DNA from: Methylococcaceae bacterium
GTDB lineage: Bacteria; Pseudomonadota; Gammaproteobacteria; Methylococcales; Methylomonadaceae
Length of the DNA: 40,139 nt
Direction of reading: 5' to 3'
Assembly: GCA_005772825.1 (NCBI GenBank)
Contig: SXIP01000201.1
Span: forward strand, 1 to 40,139
A program made the translations under genes and the position numbers. Position 1 is the stretch's first letter, and each line of letters starts with the position of its first letter. This document shows positions 17,350 to 24,124 of the stretch, piece by piece. Under the pieces are notes generated by a model. That model was given only the letters and a program-made list of their open reading frames with translations, was not told the DNA's origin and ran no database searches.

Positions 17350-17631
17350 ATTAATTTTGACTGGGTTTAATTTTTATCGTGGACCCCAAAAGACAGACAG
17401 TCGTTTAAGAGAGTGTCTACCATAAAAGCTAGGCGGTTCGGGGTGGCTTGGCTGTTGTTTTTGGCCGGTGGCGGCTTGGCTTTGGAGTTAAGGTTGGTTG
17501 CCTGGCGTATCAAGTCGGTCCAAGGGACGCTGCGCTTTTGGGCGCCGGTTATTTCAGAGGTCGGTGGCTTCGCTAGGGTTCAAACAGCGGCGCCTCCCCT
17601 TACCTTTACTTTAATACGAGAGGATTTAACT
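17350..17631. other. GC-richer insert-like segment upstream of paralogue B
   Basis: From about 17380 the sequence changes character. GTGGACCCCAAAAGACAGAC resembles insertion-sequence termini, and the following ~200 bases are G-rich and unlike the flanks. An open frame from 17413 runs in frame into paralogue B, but its 73 extra residues are not signal-peptide-like and would bury the real signal sequence. No partner terminal repeat or transposase is visible. It may be an insertion-sequence remnant or other inserted DNA. Confidence 0.35.
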
Positions 17632-18048
17632 ATGAAAACTTCATTTGTAAAACGTATTTGTACCATCGGCATTTGCGTGTGTTCCCTTTTAGGGTTTAGC
17701 ACTGCATATTCAGCTATCCCCACTAATTTGACCGGGATATGGTTTGCCGCAGGGAACACAACCACTGGCGAACTTGAGATATCGCAAGGTGCAACCAGCG
17801 ACGGATATTGTTTCGCCATCACTGGTTTCATTTTCAATGATCCCATCGAGGGTTATTATTGCCAATACTCGGGCCATCTGGTTTTTGCCCGGCTAGGTGA
17901 CAACGACGTTCCTTTTCAAGTCTATGATGCTGTTGTTTCCAGGGACGGCACAATAGATAGGCTAGGCGGCAGCTTTACGGTTTGGAATGCCGCAGGCGGC
18001 AGACTTGCTAATGAAGCGGTCGAATTTAACTTCGATGCTTCGAGATAG
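17632..18048 (+). CDS. Small secreted protein, paralogue B of three
   Basis: 138 residues from ATG 17632, preceded by GAGAGG. Signal peptide ICTIGICVCSLLGFSTAYS. The mature part has LTGIWFAAGNTTTGELEI, then ITGFIFNDPIEGYYCQ and SGHLVFAR, PFQVYDAVVS, LGGSFTVWNAAGGR and VEFNF, which align closely with paralogue C (GNIFGNPIEGYYCP, GGSFLVWNADGGR). One Cys pair is conserved (GYCFAITG and GYYC). No catalytic motif is apparent. The upstream segment may have been inserted between this gene and paralogue A, and could have given it a different promoter. Confidence 0.8.
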   Translation: MKTSFVKRICTIGICVCSLLGFSTAYSAIPTNLTGIWFAAGNTTTGELEISQGATSDGYCFAITGFIFNDPIEGYYCQYSGHLVFARLGDNDVPFQVYDAVVSRDGTIDRLGGSFTVWNAAGGRLANEAVEFNFDASR

Positions 18049-18156
18049 ACAGACGCATTATCCATTTTAATAGCTATCAATTTTCAGATGCTATGATAAA
18101 AATCGACAGGCGGCAAATAACCCTATTCAACCTTGAATCATAATTGGGGAATCATC

Positions 18157-18573
18157 ATGAAAACCAAATTTTTTACCAGCGCTTTTAAAATAGCCCTTTG
18201 CGGCGCTACGCTATGTTGGCTAAATAACGCTCAAGCAGCCAATCCCGCAAGTGTCAATGGCACTTGGCGAGCCATAAGCAACCAAACCAGCGGGCCACTT
18301 GTGATCAACCAAGCCGCTGGCACTGCATTTTGCAATCAGATTACCGGCAATATTTTCGGGAATCCTATTGAAGGCTACTATTGCCCGAAAACGGGACGTA
18401 TCGTTTTTTCCCGTAAACTTTCGGCCACCGGCAAGCCCTTTCAACTCTATAAAGGCTTTGTTGCCAGGGGCACAACCGCAACCCGAATCGGCGGGTCATT
18501 CCTGGTCTGGAACGCTGATGGCGGCAGGCTGTCTGCTGAAGGTATGGAATACAACTTCCGCGCTATCAAATAA
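18157..18573 (+). CDS. Small secreted protein, paralogue C of three
   Basis: 138 residues from ATG 18157, with GGGGA upstream; an in-frame ATG at 18133 is less likely. Signal peptide ALCGATLCWLNNAQA. The mature part repeats the family plan: VNGTWRAISNQTSGPLVINQ, then TAFCNQITGNIFGNPIEGYYC, RIVFSRK, PFQLYKGFVA, IGGSFLVWNADGGR and MEYNFRAIK. The Cys pair would be oxidised in the periplasm, where DsbA (encoded at 25564-26184) acts. Tandem paralogy indicates local duplication. Function unknown; secretion and the ECF neighbourhood suggest an envelope or extracellular role. Confidence 0.8.
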   Translation: MKTKFFTSAFKIALCGATLCWLNNAQAANPASVNGTWRAISNQTSGPLVINQAAGTAFCNQITGNIFGNPIEGYYCPKTGRIVFSRKLSATGKPFQLYKGFVARGTTATRIGGSFLVWNADGGRLSAEGMEYNFRAIK

Positions 18574-18675
18574 GCTTGTATAGCGGCTCCCATTAGGATC
18601 CGATAGGCGACAGGCACAGCCATAGCAACTGAAAAAGCGACACAGTTCAACTTGGTTTTGACGTTCAACAAAGAT

Positions 18676-18700
18676 CCACGAGGTTTTAAAAACCTCGTGG
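18676..18700. terminator. Strong bidirectional hairpin between convergent genes
   Basis: CCACGAGGTTTT pairs with its near-complete complement ending CCTCGTGG, a palindrome of 25 bases between the plus-strand paralogue C and the minus-strand lectin gene. The T and A runs sit within the hairpin. It is placed to end both transcripts. Confidence 0.75.
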
Positions 18701-18711
18701 GTTGTAAGTTA

Positions 18712-19884
18712 TCACTGTTTTGGGCTTAAGAGGACAGGTAATTTGATAGGGTTGGGCGAATAGGCGGCCGACCAGACATAGCCGCTGCCGGCATCGCAAC
18801 TCACATCATTCTGCCCAACTTGATAATGCCCTATGTAAATAGGGCATTCGCAGTTGGCATTCCCGGTTTTATTGCCGTTGCCATCCAACTCAAACGTGCA
18901 GGACGCTGTCATGCAACCAGCATAAGGAGCGGGCGAGCAATCCGTCTGACCTAACTGGTAATCACCCACCGGGACATTGCTGAATGTGGAAATTAACTCG
19001 GATTTCGGGTCCATCGGCGTTATACCCTTGGCGCCTGCTTGCAAATAATCACAGACCGGCGCAATGACCCCCAAACTCGTATTACCCAAGTGATTGCACG
19101 ATGAGCCGTCCAATCCACAGGTACGAATAGTTTCAATGTAAGCTTCGGTATTCCTGATGGAGTTAATATCAACATAGGAGGCACCCGATTCGACAACGCA
19201 AAGACAATTTGCAACCGTTGGATCGGATTTGGAAACGGTGCAGGGCAAGGGAGGTACGCCGGAATAATAACAAAGCGCATAAGACGACGAAGTGCAGGCA
19301 AGGAAATTACTCTTCGTCAATATGACATTGGCTGCGGCAGGCCCGTATGCTGTTGTCCAGAACTGATTGACAACAAAGGGAGCGGGGCAATCTTTATCAC
19401 AGGTGGTCTGCAAGTCCCATTCACAGAGATACGGCTCTGTTTTTGTGCTATAGCTGCCGGGACCGCCATAATCGTTCCAACTTCCTGCCGGTTTCCCTGG
19501 AAAATTCATCATTAGAAAATCCTCGCCGCCGGCATTATTGGGTTCCTGCGGAGCCCAATTTTGATAGTCCCAGGTCTCCCCTGTTATCCATTGCCAAGTT
19601 CCTTCTTTGACAGCGTCCGTACCTCCTAACCATATCGGCACTCCATTTGCCATATTGGTGTTAATCCAATCGTTTTCCGATTGGCTGGTACTGGTCGCCA
19701 GATGCGCAGATAAGCTGGCACAGGCGGTTTTTGCTGCGTCCCAGGTCAGCGCCGTATCCTTACGCTGGTAACTATGACCATTGTTCGGATTGACCACAAC
19801 TGCGGAATCGGCCCGAACCAGGCCGGTAAATGTCAATATGGATACCGCCAGAGCGGCTACTGCCATAAGTTGTTTCTGTGTCAT
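18712..19884 (-). CDS. Secreted C-type lectin domain protein with Cys-rich tail
   Basis: 390 residues. Signal peptide (LMAVAALAVSILTFTGLVRA), preceded by a GGGGAC ribosome site. Residues ~30-160 are a C-type lectin-like domain: TWDAAKTACASLSAHLAT, IWLGGTDAVKEGTWQW, an EPNN motif in WAPQEPNNAGGED, SWNDYGG with the WND calcium motif, and YLCEWD. EPN-type sites in animal lectins favour mannose-type sugars, and the calcium-site residues appear intact. Residues ~160-390 hold about twenty cysteines in units such as CTVSKSDPTVANCLC and NCECPIYIGHYQVGQ, and I do not recognise that part. It is convergent with the small secreted cluster. Likely extracellular or surface sugar binding; the ligand is not determined. 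Confidence 0.88.
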   Translation of the reverse strand: MTQKQLMAVAALAVSILTFTGLVRADSAVVVNPNNGHSYQRKDTALTWDAAKTACASLSAHLATSTSQSENDWINTNMANGVPIWLGGTDAVKEGTWQWITGETWDYQNWAPQEPNNAGGEDFLMMNFPGKPAGSWNDYGGPGSYSTKTEPYLCEWDLQTTCDKDCPAPFVVNQFWTTAYGPAAANVILTKSNFLACTSSSYALCYYSGVPPLPCTVSKSDPTVANCLCVVESGASYVDINSIRNTEAYIETIRTCGLDGSSCNHLGNTSLGVIAPVCDYLQAGAKGITPMDPKSELISTFSNVPVGDYQLGQTDCSPAPYAGCMTASCTFELDGNGNKTGNANCECPIYIGHYQVGQNDVSCDAGSGYVWSAAYSPNPIKLPVLLSPKQ

Positions 19885-20229
19885 AAAGACTGTCCCCGAT
19901 GATGTGAAATGTCAATCACTCTTCTTGAATGGGTGAAGCCGACTCCACCCGCTCAATTTCAGCGCCTGACTTTTATTGTTATTTCACTGAGTTATATTAG
20001 TACGCCTTAAAATAAATACAACTTCGACAGCAGACAAACACCTTTAAAGAATCAAGTTTGTATGAAACGTAAATGGAAGACGAGGCAAGACTACTCGGTT
20101 TTCTAGCCGGATTTTCCGGCGACATTGGTATGATCAATCTTGGGCACGATCAGAAGATGTCTGGCAGGCAAGACCACAGAACTGACTCCGTCCCGTTAGA
20201 AGAATGGAAGATCAGGGGCAATACCCGAC
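19885..20229. other. Lectin gene upstream region with a degenerate repeat
   Basis: No gene is supported here. Around 20060-20110, TATGAAACGTAAATGGAAGA and CTACTCGG recall the better-preserved repeat at 23101-23183 and the copy near 22154. An ORF of 69 codons at 20073-20282 has no features of a real gene and overlaps the next gene's 3' end. Confidence 0.4.
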
Positions 20230-20775
20230 TCACGAGCAACCATCATAATACTGCACCTGCTGAACAAAACCTGTGTAAATAGCCCTAACTTTGCCCTCAC
20301 TAATTTCAAAGCGCATGGCTAACTTACTAGACTCGAACAAATTAGTGAGATAGCTCTCGGTCTCAGGCTGGTAATGATCGGGCTCCCTCTCAAGAGAAGA
20401 GCCATAGATGGCTTCCACCTTGGCAACGGCGTCTTGAAGAGCGACACCTGACGATGTTTTACGAAGTTGACTCATAATATCTATTCTTGTCAGAACCCCT
20501 TCTTCAAACATTAGCGCTATACCACTCAGCGCCTTTGGTTCTACAAAGAAACAGTCCATTAAACCAACGTCAGCCGGACTGATCAAATGCTCATTCAGAA
20601 CGCTGCTCACAGCACCGAGCGACATACCGACTTTTGCCGGACCAACGCCATCGGGCCGCACTGTCCAGAGTTGTTCTGCGCATAGCGTGAGTGTAGGTAT
20701 CAGCAAAAGCCAGAGAGCAATGCTGAATCTACACATGTTCATTAGAGAGCTAAAAATCACAACTTGCAATTTCAT
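20230..20775 (-). CDS. Secreted hypothetical protein
   Basis: 181 residues if started at ATG 20775 (AGTAGG upstream); ATG 20742 is an alternative that gives a cleaner signal peptide, FSIALWLLLIPTLTLCA. The mature part has a GVGPAKVGMSLGAVSSVL opening, then MDCFFVEP, VLTRIDIM, a DAVAKVEAIYGSS segment and a C-terminal VQYYDGCS with a probable Cys pair. I recall an unnamed proteobacterial family with this GxGPxxVGM start and EGCS end, but no function. It is a single gene followed downstream by the lectin promoter region, and bounded upstream by the repeat that forms the end of the ParE gene. Confidence 0.75.
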   Translation of the reverse strand: MKLQVVIFSSLMNMCRFSIALWLLLIPTLTLCAEQLWTVRPDGVGPAKVGMSLGAVSSVLNEHLISPADVGLMDCFFVEPKALSGIALMFEEGVLTRIDIMSQLRKTSSGVALQDAVAKVEAIYGSSLEREPDHYQPETESYLTNLFESSKLAMRFEISEGKVRAIYTGFVQQVQYYDGCS

Positions 20776-20834
20776 GGTTGTACCTACTTTCAATGGCGCG
20801 TTTACTCGGACCAAGGTTTTAGCATGGTTTAAAA

Positions 20835-20924
20835 ATAGCGGCAACATCAAAATGTTCGGGTACAGGATTGTAAACCTCGTCCTGCATGGGCAGTGTTGAA
20901 TGCCGGGAACGAACAGCATGTGCC
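20835..20924. repeat. Dispersed repeat, copy A (~90 bp)
   Basis: ATAGCGGCAACATCAAAATG, then an ACAGGATTG..CTCGTCCTG stem and GAACGAACAGCATGTGCCC. It matches copy B at 21492-21577 along nearly its whole length. The last 25 codons of the ParE-like gene, including the stop, are read from its minus strand. Confidence 0.85.
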
Positions 20925-21206
20925 CAGCCAATAATCAGGCCTGCGTCGCTTGTGTGAGATGGCGAGAACCTGAACCACGCCCTCAACATCGCGAAAAATG
21001 ACCTTGAAGGGAAACCGCTGGAGGGAAACGCACCGGATGTTTGGCTGGCGCTCAATTCGATAACGGTGCGGTACATGGACAACGTTAGCCATCAACGTTT
21101 CGAATTCTGAGAGGTAGGAAGCACCAAGCCCCGGCTGTCGGGACTCAAAAAACGCGATTGATTCAAAATGCTCCGCTTCAGCGCCCGGATGAAAATAATA
21201 ACTCAC
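20847..21206 (-). CDS. parE: ParE/RelE-family toxin with a repeat-encoded C-terminal tail
   Basis: 119 residues. Residues 1-95 are a typical ParE-like toxin: FHPGAEAEHFESIAFFES, LGASYLSEFE, a strand pair ending FPFKVIFR and VLAISHKRRRPDYWLG. Family members normally stop right after the YW.. ending, at about 95-100 residues. Here 24 more residues (TCCSFPAFNTAHAGR and onward) are encoded entirely by dispersed repeat copy A, so the original stop seems lost. The tail adds three cysteines and may affect activity. The start overlaps the antitoxin stop by 4 bases (ATGA). ParE proteins inhibit gyrase and RelE proteins cleave mRNA; which applies is not clear. Confidence 0.85.
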   Translation of the reverse strand: MSYYFHPGAEAEHFESIAFFESRQPGLGASYLSEFETLMANVVHVPHRYRIERQPNIRCVSLQRFPFKVIFRDVEGVVQVLAISHKRRRPDYWLGTCCSFPAFNTAHAGRGLQSCTRTF

Positions 21207-21427
21207 TTCAGCAAGTTCCGGGCTTTACGACTAACCTCTTCAGCAGGAATCAGCCTCACCAAACCTTGATCTATGTCATTGGCACGGCGTTCCGCCTCAT
21301 CAAGCCAAGCCACTTCTATCTCGGAATCAGATAAGCTATCAAGGCTTAACAACAGTTTATGAGCCAACTTGGCCCTCTCTGACACGGGTAAAAGCAGAGC
21401 TTCGTGTTCTATTAACGATGTATCCAT
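21203..21427 (-). CDS. Addiction module antitoxin (unstable antitoxin family)
   Basis: 74 residues: LLLPVSERAKLAHKLLLSLD, then SDSEIEVAWLDEAERRANDI and LIPAEEVSRKAR. This is the compact all-helical pattern of the putative addiction module component family that partners ParE/RelE-like toxins. It precedes the toxin gene with a 4-base overlap, the normal antitoxin-toxin order for this family. It lacks an obvious DNA-binding domain, as is usual for the family. Full length. Confidence 0.88.
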   Translation of the reverse strand: MDTSLIEHEALLLPVSERAKLAHKLLLSLDSLSDSEIEVAWLDEAERRANDIDQGLVRLIPAEEVSRKARNLLK

Positions 21428-21491
21428 AATTTATCTCACAGTCGGACCGGGCATATTGCCGCGTCCGCAGGTTTTCTTGCATGATGTAAAG

Positions 21492-21577
21492 ATAGCGGCA
21501 ACATTAAAATGTCGGGGACAGGATTGCAATTCTCGTCCTGCATGGATGAATGTCGGGCACGAACAGCATGTGCTCGG
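21492..21577. repeat. Dispersed repeat, copy B (~86 bp)
   Basis: GATAGCGGCAACATTAAAAT, ACAGGATTG..CTCGTCCTG and GGGCACGAACAGCATGTGC correspond block by block to copy A. GGGCAC and GTGC can pair. It lies between the start of the ParE-type antitoxin gene and the end of the HigA-like gene. Confidence 0.85.
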
Positions 21578-21586
21578 CCTACCGGA

Positions 21587-21814
21587 CTATAAAGGCTCCA
21601 AATCGATTTCATACGCTTCGATCAAGTCTCCAACGACGGAAACCAGTGAATAGAGAGGATGGCTGGCATCATCCAAAACAACATCGAGTAAATTATTCAG
21701 CAATGTAGTCGCCTGCTCATAATCACTTTCAGATTCAATATGCGATACCGGGGCGACTAATCTGAGCGCTTGCCAGGCTGGGACAAGTTTTTCAATATCA
21801 AGTACAGTGTTCAT
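21587..21814 (-). CDS. higA: HigA-like antitoxin, truncated before the HTH domain
   Basis: 75 residues. ESESDYEQATTLLNNLL, then SLVSVVGDLIEAYEIDLEPL corresponds to the N-terminal region of HigA antitoxins, where a similar LVEAYE..HYPI segment is followed by a helix-turn-helix domain. Here the frame stops directly after that segment. The stop lies beside dispersed repeat copy B, so the 3' half appears to be lost or replaced. The start overlaps the HigB stop by 4 bases. Without the HTH the protein may neutralise the toxin but probably cannot repress the operon. Some natural HigA-like proteins could be short, so truncation is inference. Confidence 0.72.
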   Translation of the reverse strand: MNTVLDIEKLVPAWQALRLVAPVSHIESESDYEQATTLLNNLLDVVLDDASHPLYSLVSVVGDLIEAYEIDLEPL

Positions 21815-22101
21815 TTTTTTCTCCAGTTATTCCTGTCATATTCTGCATGAGTCATTATTTGCCGGACATAAAGCCGTTGTTTGTCATAATGAATAACGGT
21901 TGCAATCCGATATTTATTGCCGCCAACATCAAACAATGTGTAGCCATCGACATAATCCGCTGAATTGAATATTTTCCGCAAATCAGAAAATGAAGTTACC
22001 GTAAATTGACTTACTTTGTGAAACCATTCTTCCAAAGCAGATTTGGATTCCGGATGACATTCCCAGAATTCTCTAATAGGTCTCTTGGAAATCACACGCA
22101 T
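21811..22101 (-). CDS. higB: HigB-family mRNA interferase toxin
   Basis: 96 residues: MRVISKRPIREFWECHPES, KIFNSADYVDGYTLFDVGG and KYRIATVIHYDKQRLYVRQI, then MTHAEYDRNNWRK, matching HigB-type toxins along their length. The HigB-first order (toxin before antitoxin) is usual for this family. Basic and aromatic residues expected for ribosome-dependent mRNA cleavage are present. If the partner antitoxin is non-functional, the toxin must be weak, silent or neutralised by another protein. Confidence 0.9.
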   Translation of the reverse strand: MRVISKRPIREFWECHPESKSALEEWFHKVSQFTVTSFSDLRKIFNSADYVDGYTLFDVGGNKYRIATVIHYDKQRLYVRQIMTHAEYDRNNWRKK

Positions 22102-22153
22102 GGTTTGATTCTTTAAATTTGGACATTGTTATTGGATAAAGTGACTCAGCCAC

Positions 22154-22325
22154 TATGAAGCGTAAACGGAATACGGGGCATTGGAGACACCGATTCTAGC
22201 GATGATGTCGGGCACGAACAGCATGTGCCGGACCGAGCTGCATCAAAACGTTCGGGACGGAGTTGCAAACTCCGTCCCGCGTGAGACAGCATGTGCCCGA
22301 TCTACCGGGCTCCGTCCCGCGTAAG
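22154..22325. repeat. Dispersed repeat, composite copy C
   Basis: It begins with ATGAAGCGTAAACGGAATAC, as in the repeat at 23101, and continues with GTCGGGCACGAACAGCATGT as in copies A and B. It then has the palindrome GGGACGGAG..CTCCGTCCC and a second CAGCATGTGCCCGA block. It fills the spacer between higB and the frameshifted caspase-like gene, whose stop codon is 7 bases from its edge. Confidence 0.75.
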
Positions 22326-22331
22326 GCTTTG

Positions 22332-23044
22332 TCAATATGCCGTATCAATTAACAATTGAGTGTCGTCCTGAAAAACATTGCCACTACCGCGAGGTTTAAC
22401 CAAAAAACGAATCGCATCCTTTACAGTAATATCAGCAGCATCACCGTTCTGATAAGCACATCTACTCCAGCCTATTTTCTCAACTGGATTAAATAGCATT
22501 AATGCGGAGGCCGCACAACTAACAATCTGTTGGCGATGACACAAGCTTTGCCTATCCAGTTGTAACATAGTGTGCATAATATTAAGGTCCATAAGAGTGC
22601 TAGGCATCCAATTCATTATGCTTTTGTAAGCGAATACCCAAGCGATACCTGTCCGCCAATAGAGCATTTCGAGGGAAATATCATTGTGAGAACCACCGAT
22701 CTCACATGCACCAAATATATTACCCCTTCAACCCTTTTTCCCCGATCTGCACTTACGGCGGCACCTATAATGGCACTTATATTTGAGAAGTTTGAGTTAC
22801 CTAAACGTGCGCCATAACCGTGAGATGCAACATAGATAAATAGCCGCTCTTGCGGAGCCGTCAGCAAATGAGCTAAGGAATTTTCAAAACCCTTTGTATC
22901 GATAAAGGTCATATAGTAAATCTGAATATCCTCATTCGAGCGGGACAGTCCTTCGAAGTAAGGTAGCACGGACGCTTGGCTACTATTCTGTTGATTTAAA
23001 TCCCACCAAATATTTTCTAAAATTAATATTGCAGTATTTTTCAT
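22332..23044 (-). pseudogene. Frameshifted caspase-like protein
   Basis: Two overlapping minus-strand frames join into one ~237-residue protein if one base is restored near 22713-22715. Frame one (from ATG 23044) gives MKNTAILILENIWWDLN and RLFIYVASHGYGARLG, then VEGVIY. Frame two continues FGACEIGGSHNDISLEML and GIAWVFAYKSIMNWMPSTLM to the stop at 22332. Joined, it has the His-Gly (ASHGYG) and Gly-Ala-Cys (FGACE) arrangement of clan CD proteases, with a following hydrophobic helix. There is no signal peptide, so it would be cytosolic. As it stands the gene is broken; a sequencing error in the short A/T run is possible. It is not a close paralogue of the caspase at 13852. Confidence 0.72.
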
Positions 23045-23100
23045 TTTGATTAAGCAGTTCTTTATTTGAAGGAGCTTTCAGATTATCACTCTGAGAAGAA

Positions 23101-23183
23101 AGTAGCCCGTATGAAGCGTAAGCGGAATACGGGACATCGGTGTCACGAAGACCCGGATTTCGCAAGCTCCATCCGGGCTACTC
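23101..23183. repeat. Palindrome-ended dispersed repeat (~83 bp)
   Basis: AGTAGCCCG at the left end faces CGGGCTACT at the right, with ATGAAGCGTAAGCGGAATAC inside and ACCCGGATTTCGC..ATCCGGGC nearer the right end. Copies of the same kind appear at 22154 and, degenerate, at about 20060. It separates the broken caspase-like gene from rfbD. Confidence 0.8.
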
Positions 23184-23236
23184 ATTTATGTTCCCGATCA
23201 TGCATGTAAGGAAACACAACAAACCCCACTTCAACC

Positions 23237-24124
23237 CTACACCAACTCCTGCATACAAAGCCGCATCGCCGTTTCCCAATTCGGCATTTGCAAGCCGAAA
23301 TGCTGCTCTAATTTTGCAACGGACAAGCGCGAATTGGCGGGGCGGGTTGCCGGTAGCGGGTAATCGGTGGTGGGAATAGGATGGATGTTCCGGGTTTTTA
23401 AGTTTTGATTGCCTTGCTGACGGGCGTATTCGACGATGGCTTGGGCGAAACCGTGCCAGGATGTTTCACCTGATGAGGTCAGGTTATAAATACCTGAATT
23501 AAATTGGCCCTGCTGCCGTTCAAGCAGCGATTGGCGCACTACATGCGCGGTGGTTTCGGCGATTAATCTGGCCCAGGTCGGCGCGCCGATCTGGTCGGCG
23601 ACGATCTTGAGCTCTTCGCGTTCTGCGGCCAACCGTAAAATACTCTTTAAAAAGTTATGGCCTCTGGCCGTATACACCCAGGTGGTGCGAAGAATCAGGT
23701 GATCGGCTTCGGCGGCCTGAATGGCTTGTTCTCCGGCCAGTTTACTTGCGCCATAGACATTCAGGGGATTGGTTGAATCCTGTTCGGTATAAACCGAATC
23801 CTTGCTGCCGTCAAAGACGTAATCGGTTGAATAATGGATCAGCAATGCGCCGTTTTTTTTCGCTTCTTCGGCTAATACGCCGGGCGCCTCGCCGTTAACC
23901 AGAAAAGCCAAATCAGGTTCTGTTTCGGCTTTATCGACAGCGGTATAAGCCGCCGCATTGACAATGACATCCGGCTGCTGCGCTTGCATCAAGCGCCGTA
24001 AACCGTCAAGATCACTGAGATCGGCCTGGCTGCGATCGACCGCAATGACGTCCCCTAACGGCAATAACGTTCTGGTCAGCTCCCAACCGACTTGGCCTTT
24101 TGCTCCGGTAACTAGGATTTTCAT
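23237..24124 (-). CDS. rfbD: dTDP-4-dehydrorhamnose reductase
   Basis: Last step of dTDP-L-rhamnose synthesis, an NAD(P)H-dependent reduction in the cytosol. 295 residues from ATG 24124. The dinucleotide-binding loop is GAKGQVGWEL (residues 7-16). DVIVNAAAYTAVDKAE is followed by YSTDYVFDG and the short-chain dehydrogenase YxxxK pair (Tyr124, Lys128 in NVYGASKLAGE). The start overlaps the rfbC stop by 4 bases (ATGA), so the two are translated together. The partners rfbA and rfbB are not in the window. Confidence 0.95.
   Translation of the reverse strand: MKILVTGAKGQVGWELTRTLLPLGDVIAVDRSQADLSDLDGLRRLMQAQQPDVIVNAAAYTAVDKAETEPDLAFLVNGEAPGVLAEEAKKNGALLIHYSTDYVFDGSKDSVYTEQDSTNPLNVYGASKLAGEQAIQAAEADHLILRTTWVYTARGHNFLKSILRLAAEREELKIVADQIGAPTWARLIAETTAHVVRQSLLERQQGQFNSGIYNLTSSGETSWHGFAQAIVEYARQQGNQNLKTRNIHPIPTTDYPLPATRPANSRLSVAKLEQHFGLQMPNWETAMRLCMQELV

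Noticed and set aside
17413-17631. N-terminal extension of paralogue B
   Set aside because: The extra 73 residues precede a complete signal peptide with its own ribosome site at 17632.
20800-22330. Integron-like cassette array with attC sites
   Set aside because: Same-strand toxin-antitoxin units with palindromic repeats invite this idea, but the repeats lack convincing RYYYAAC and GTTRRRY core sites in the right arrangement, and no integrase is seen.
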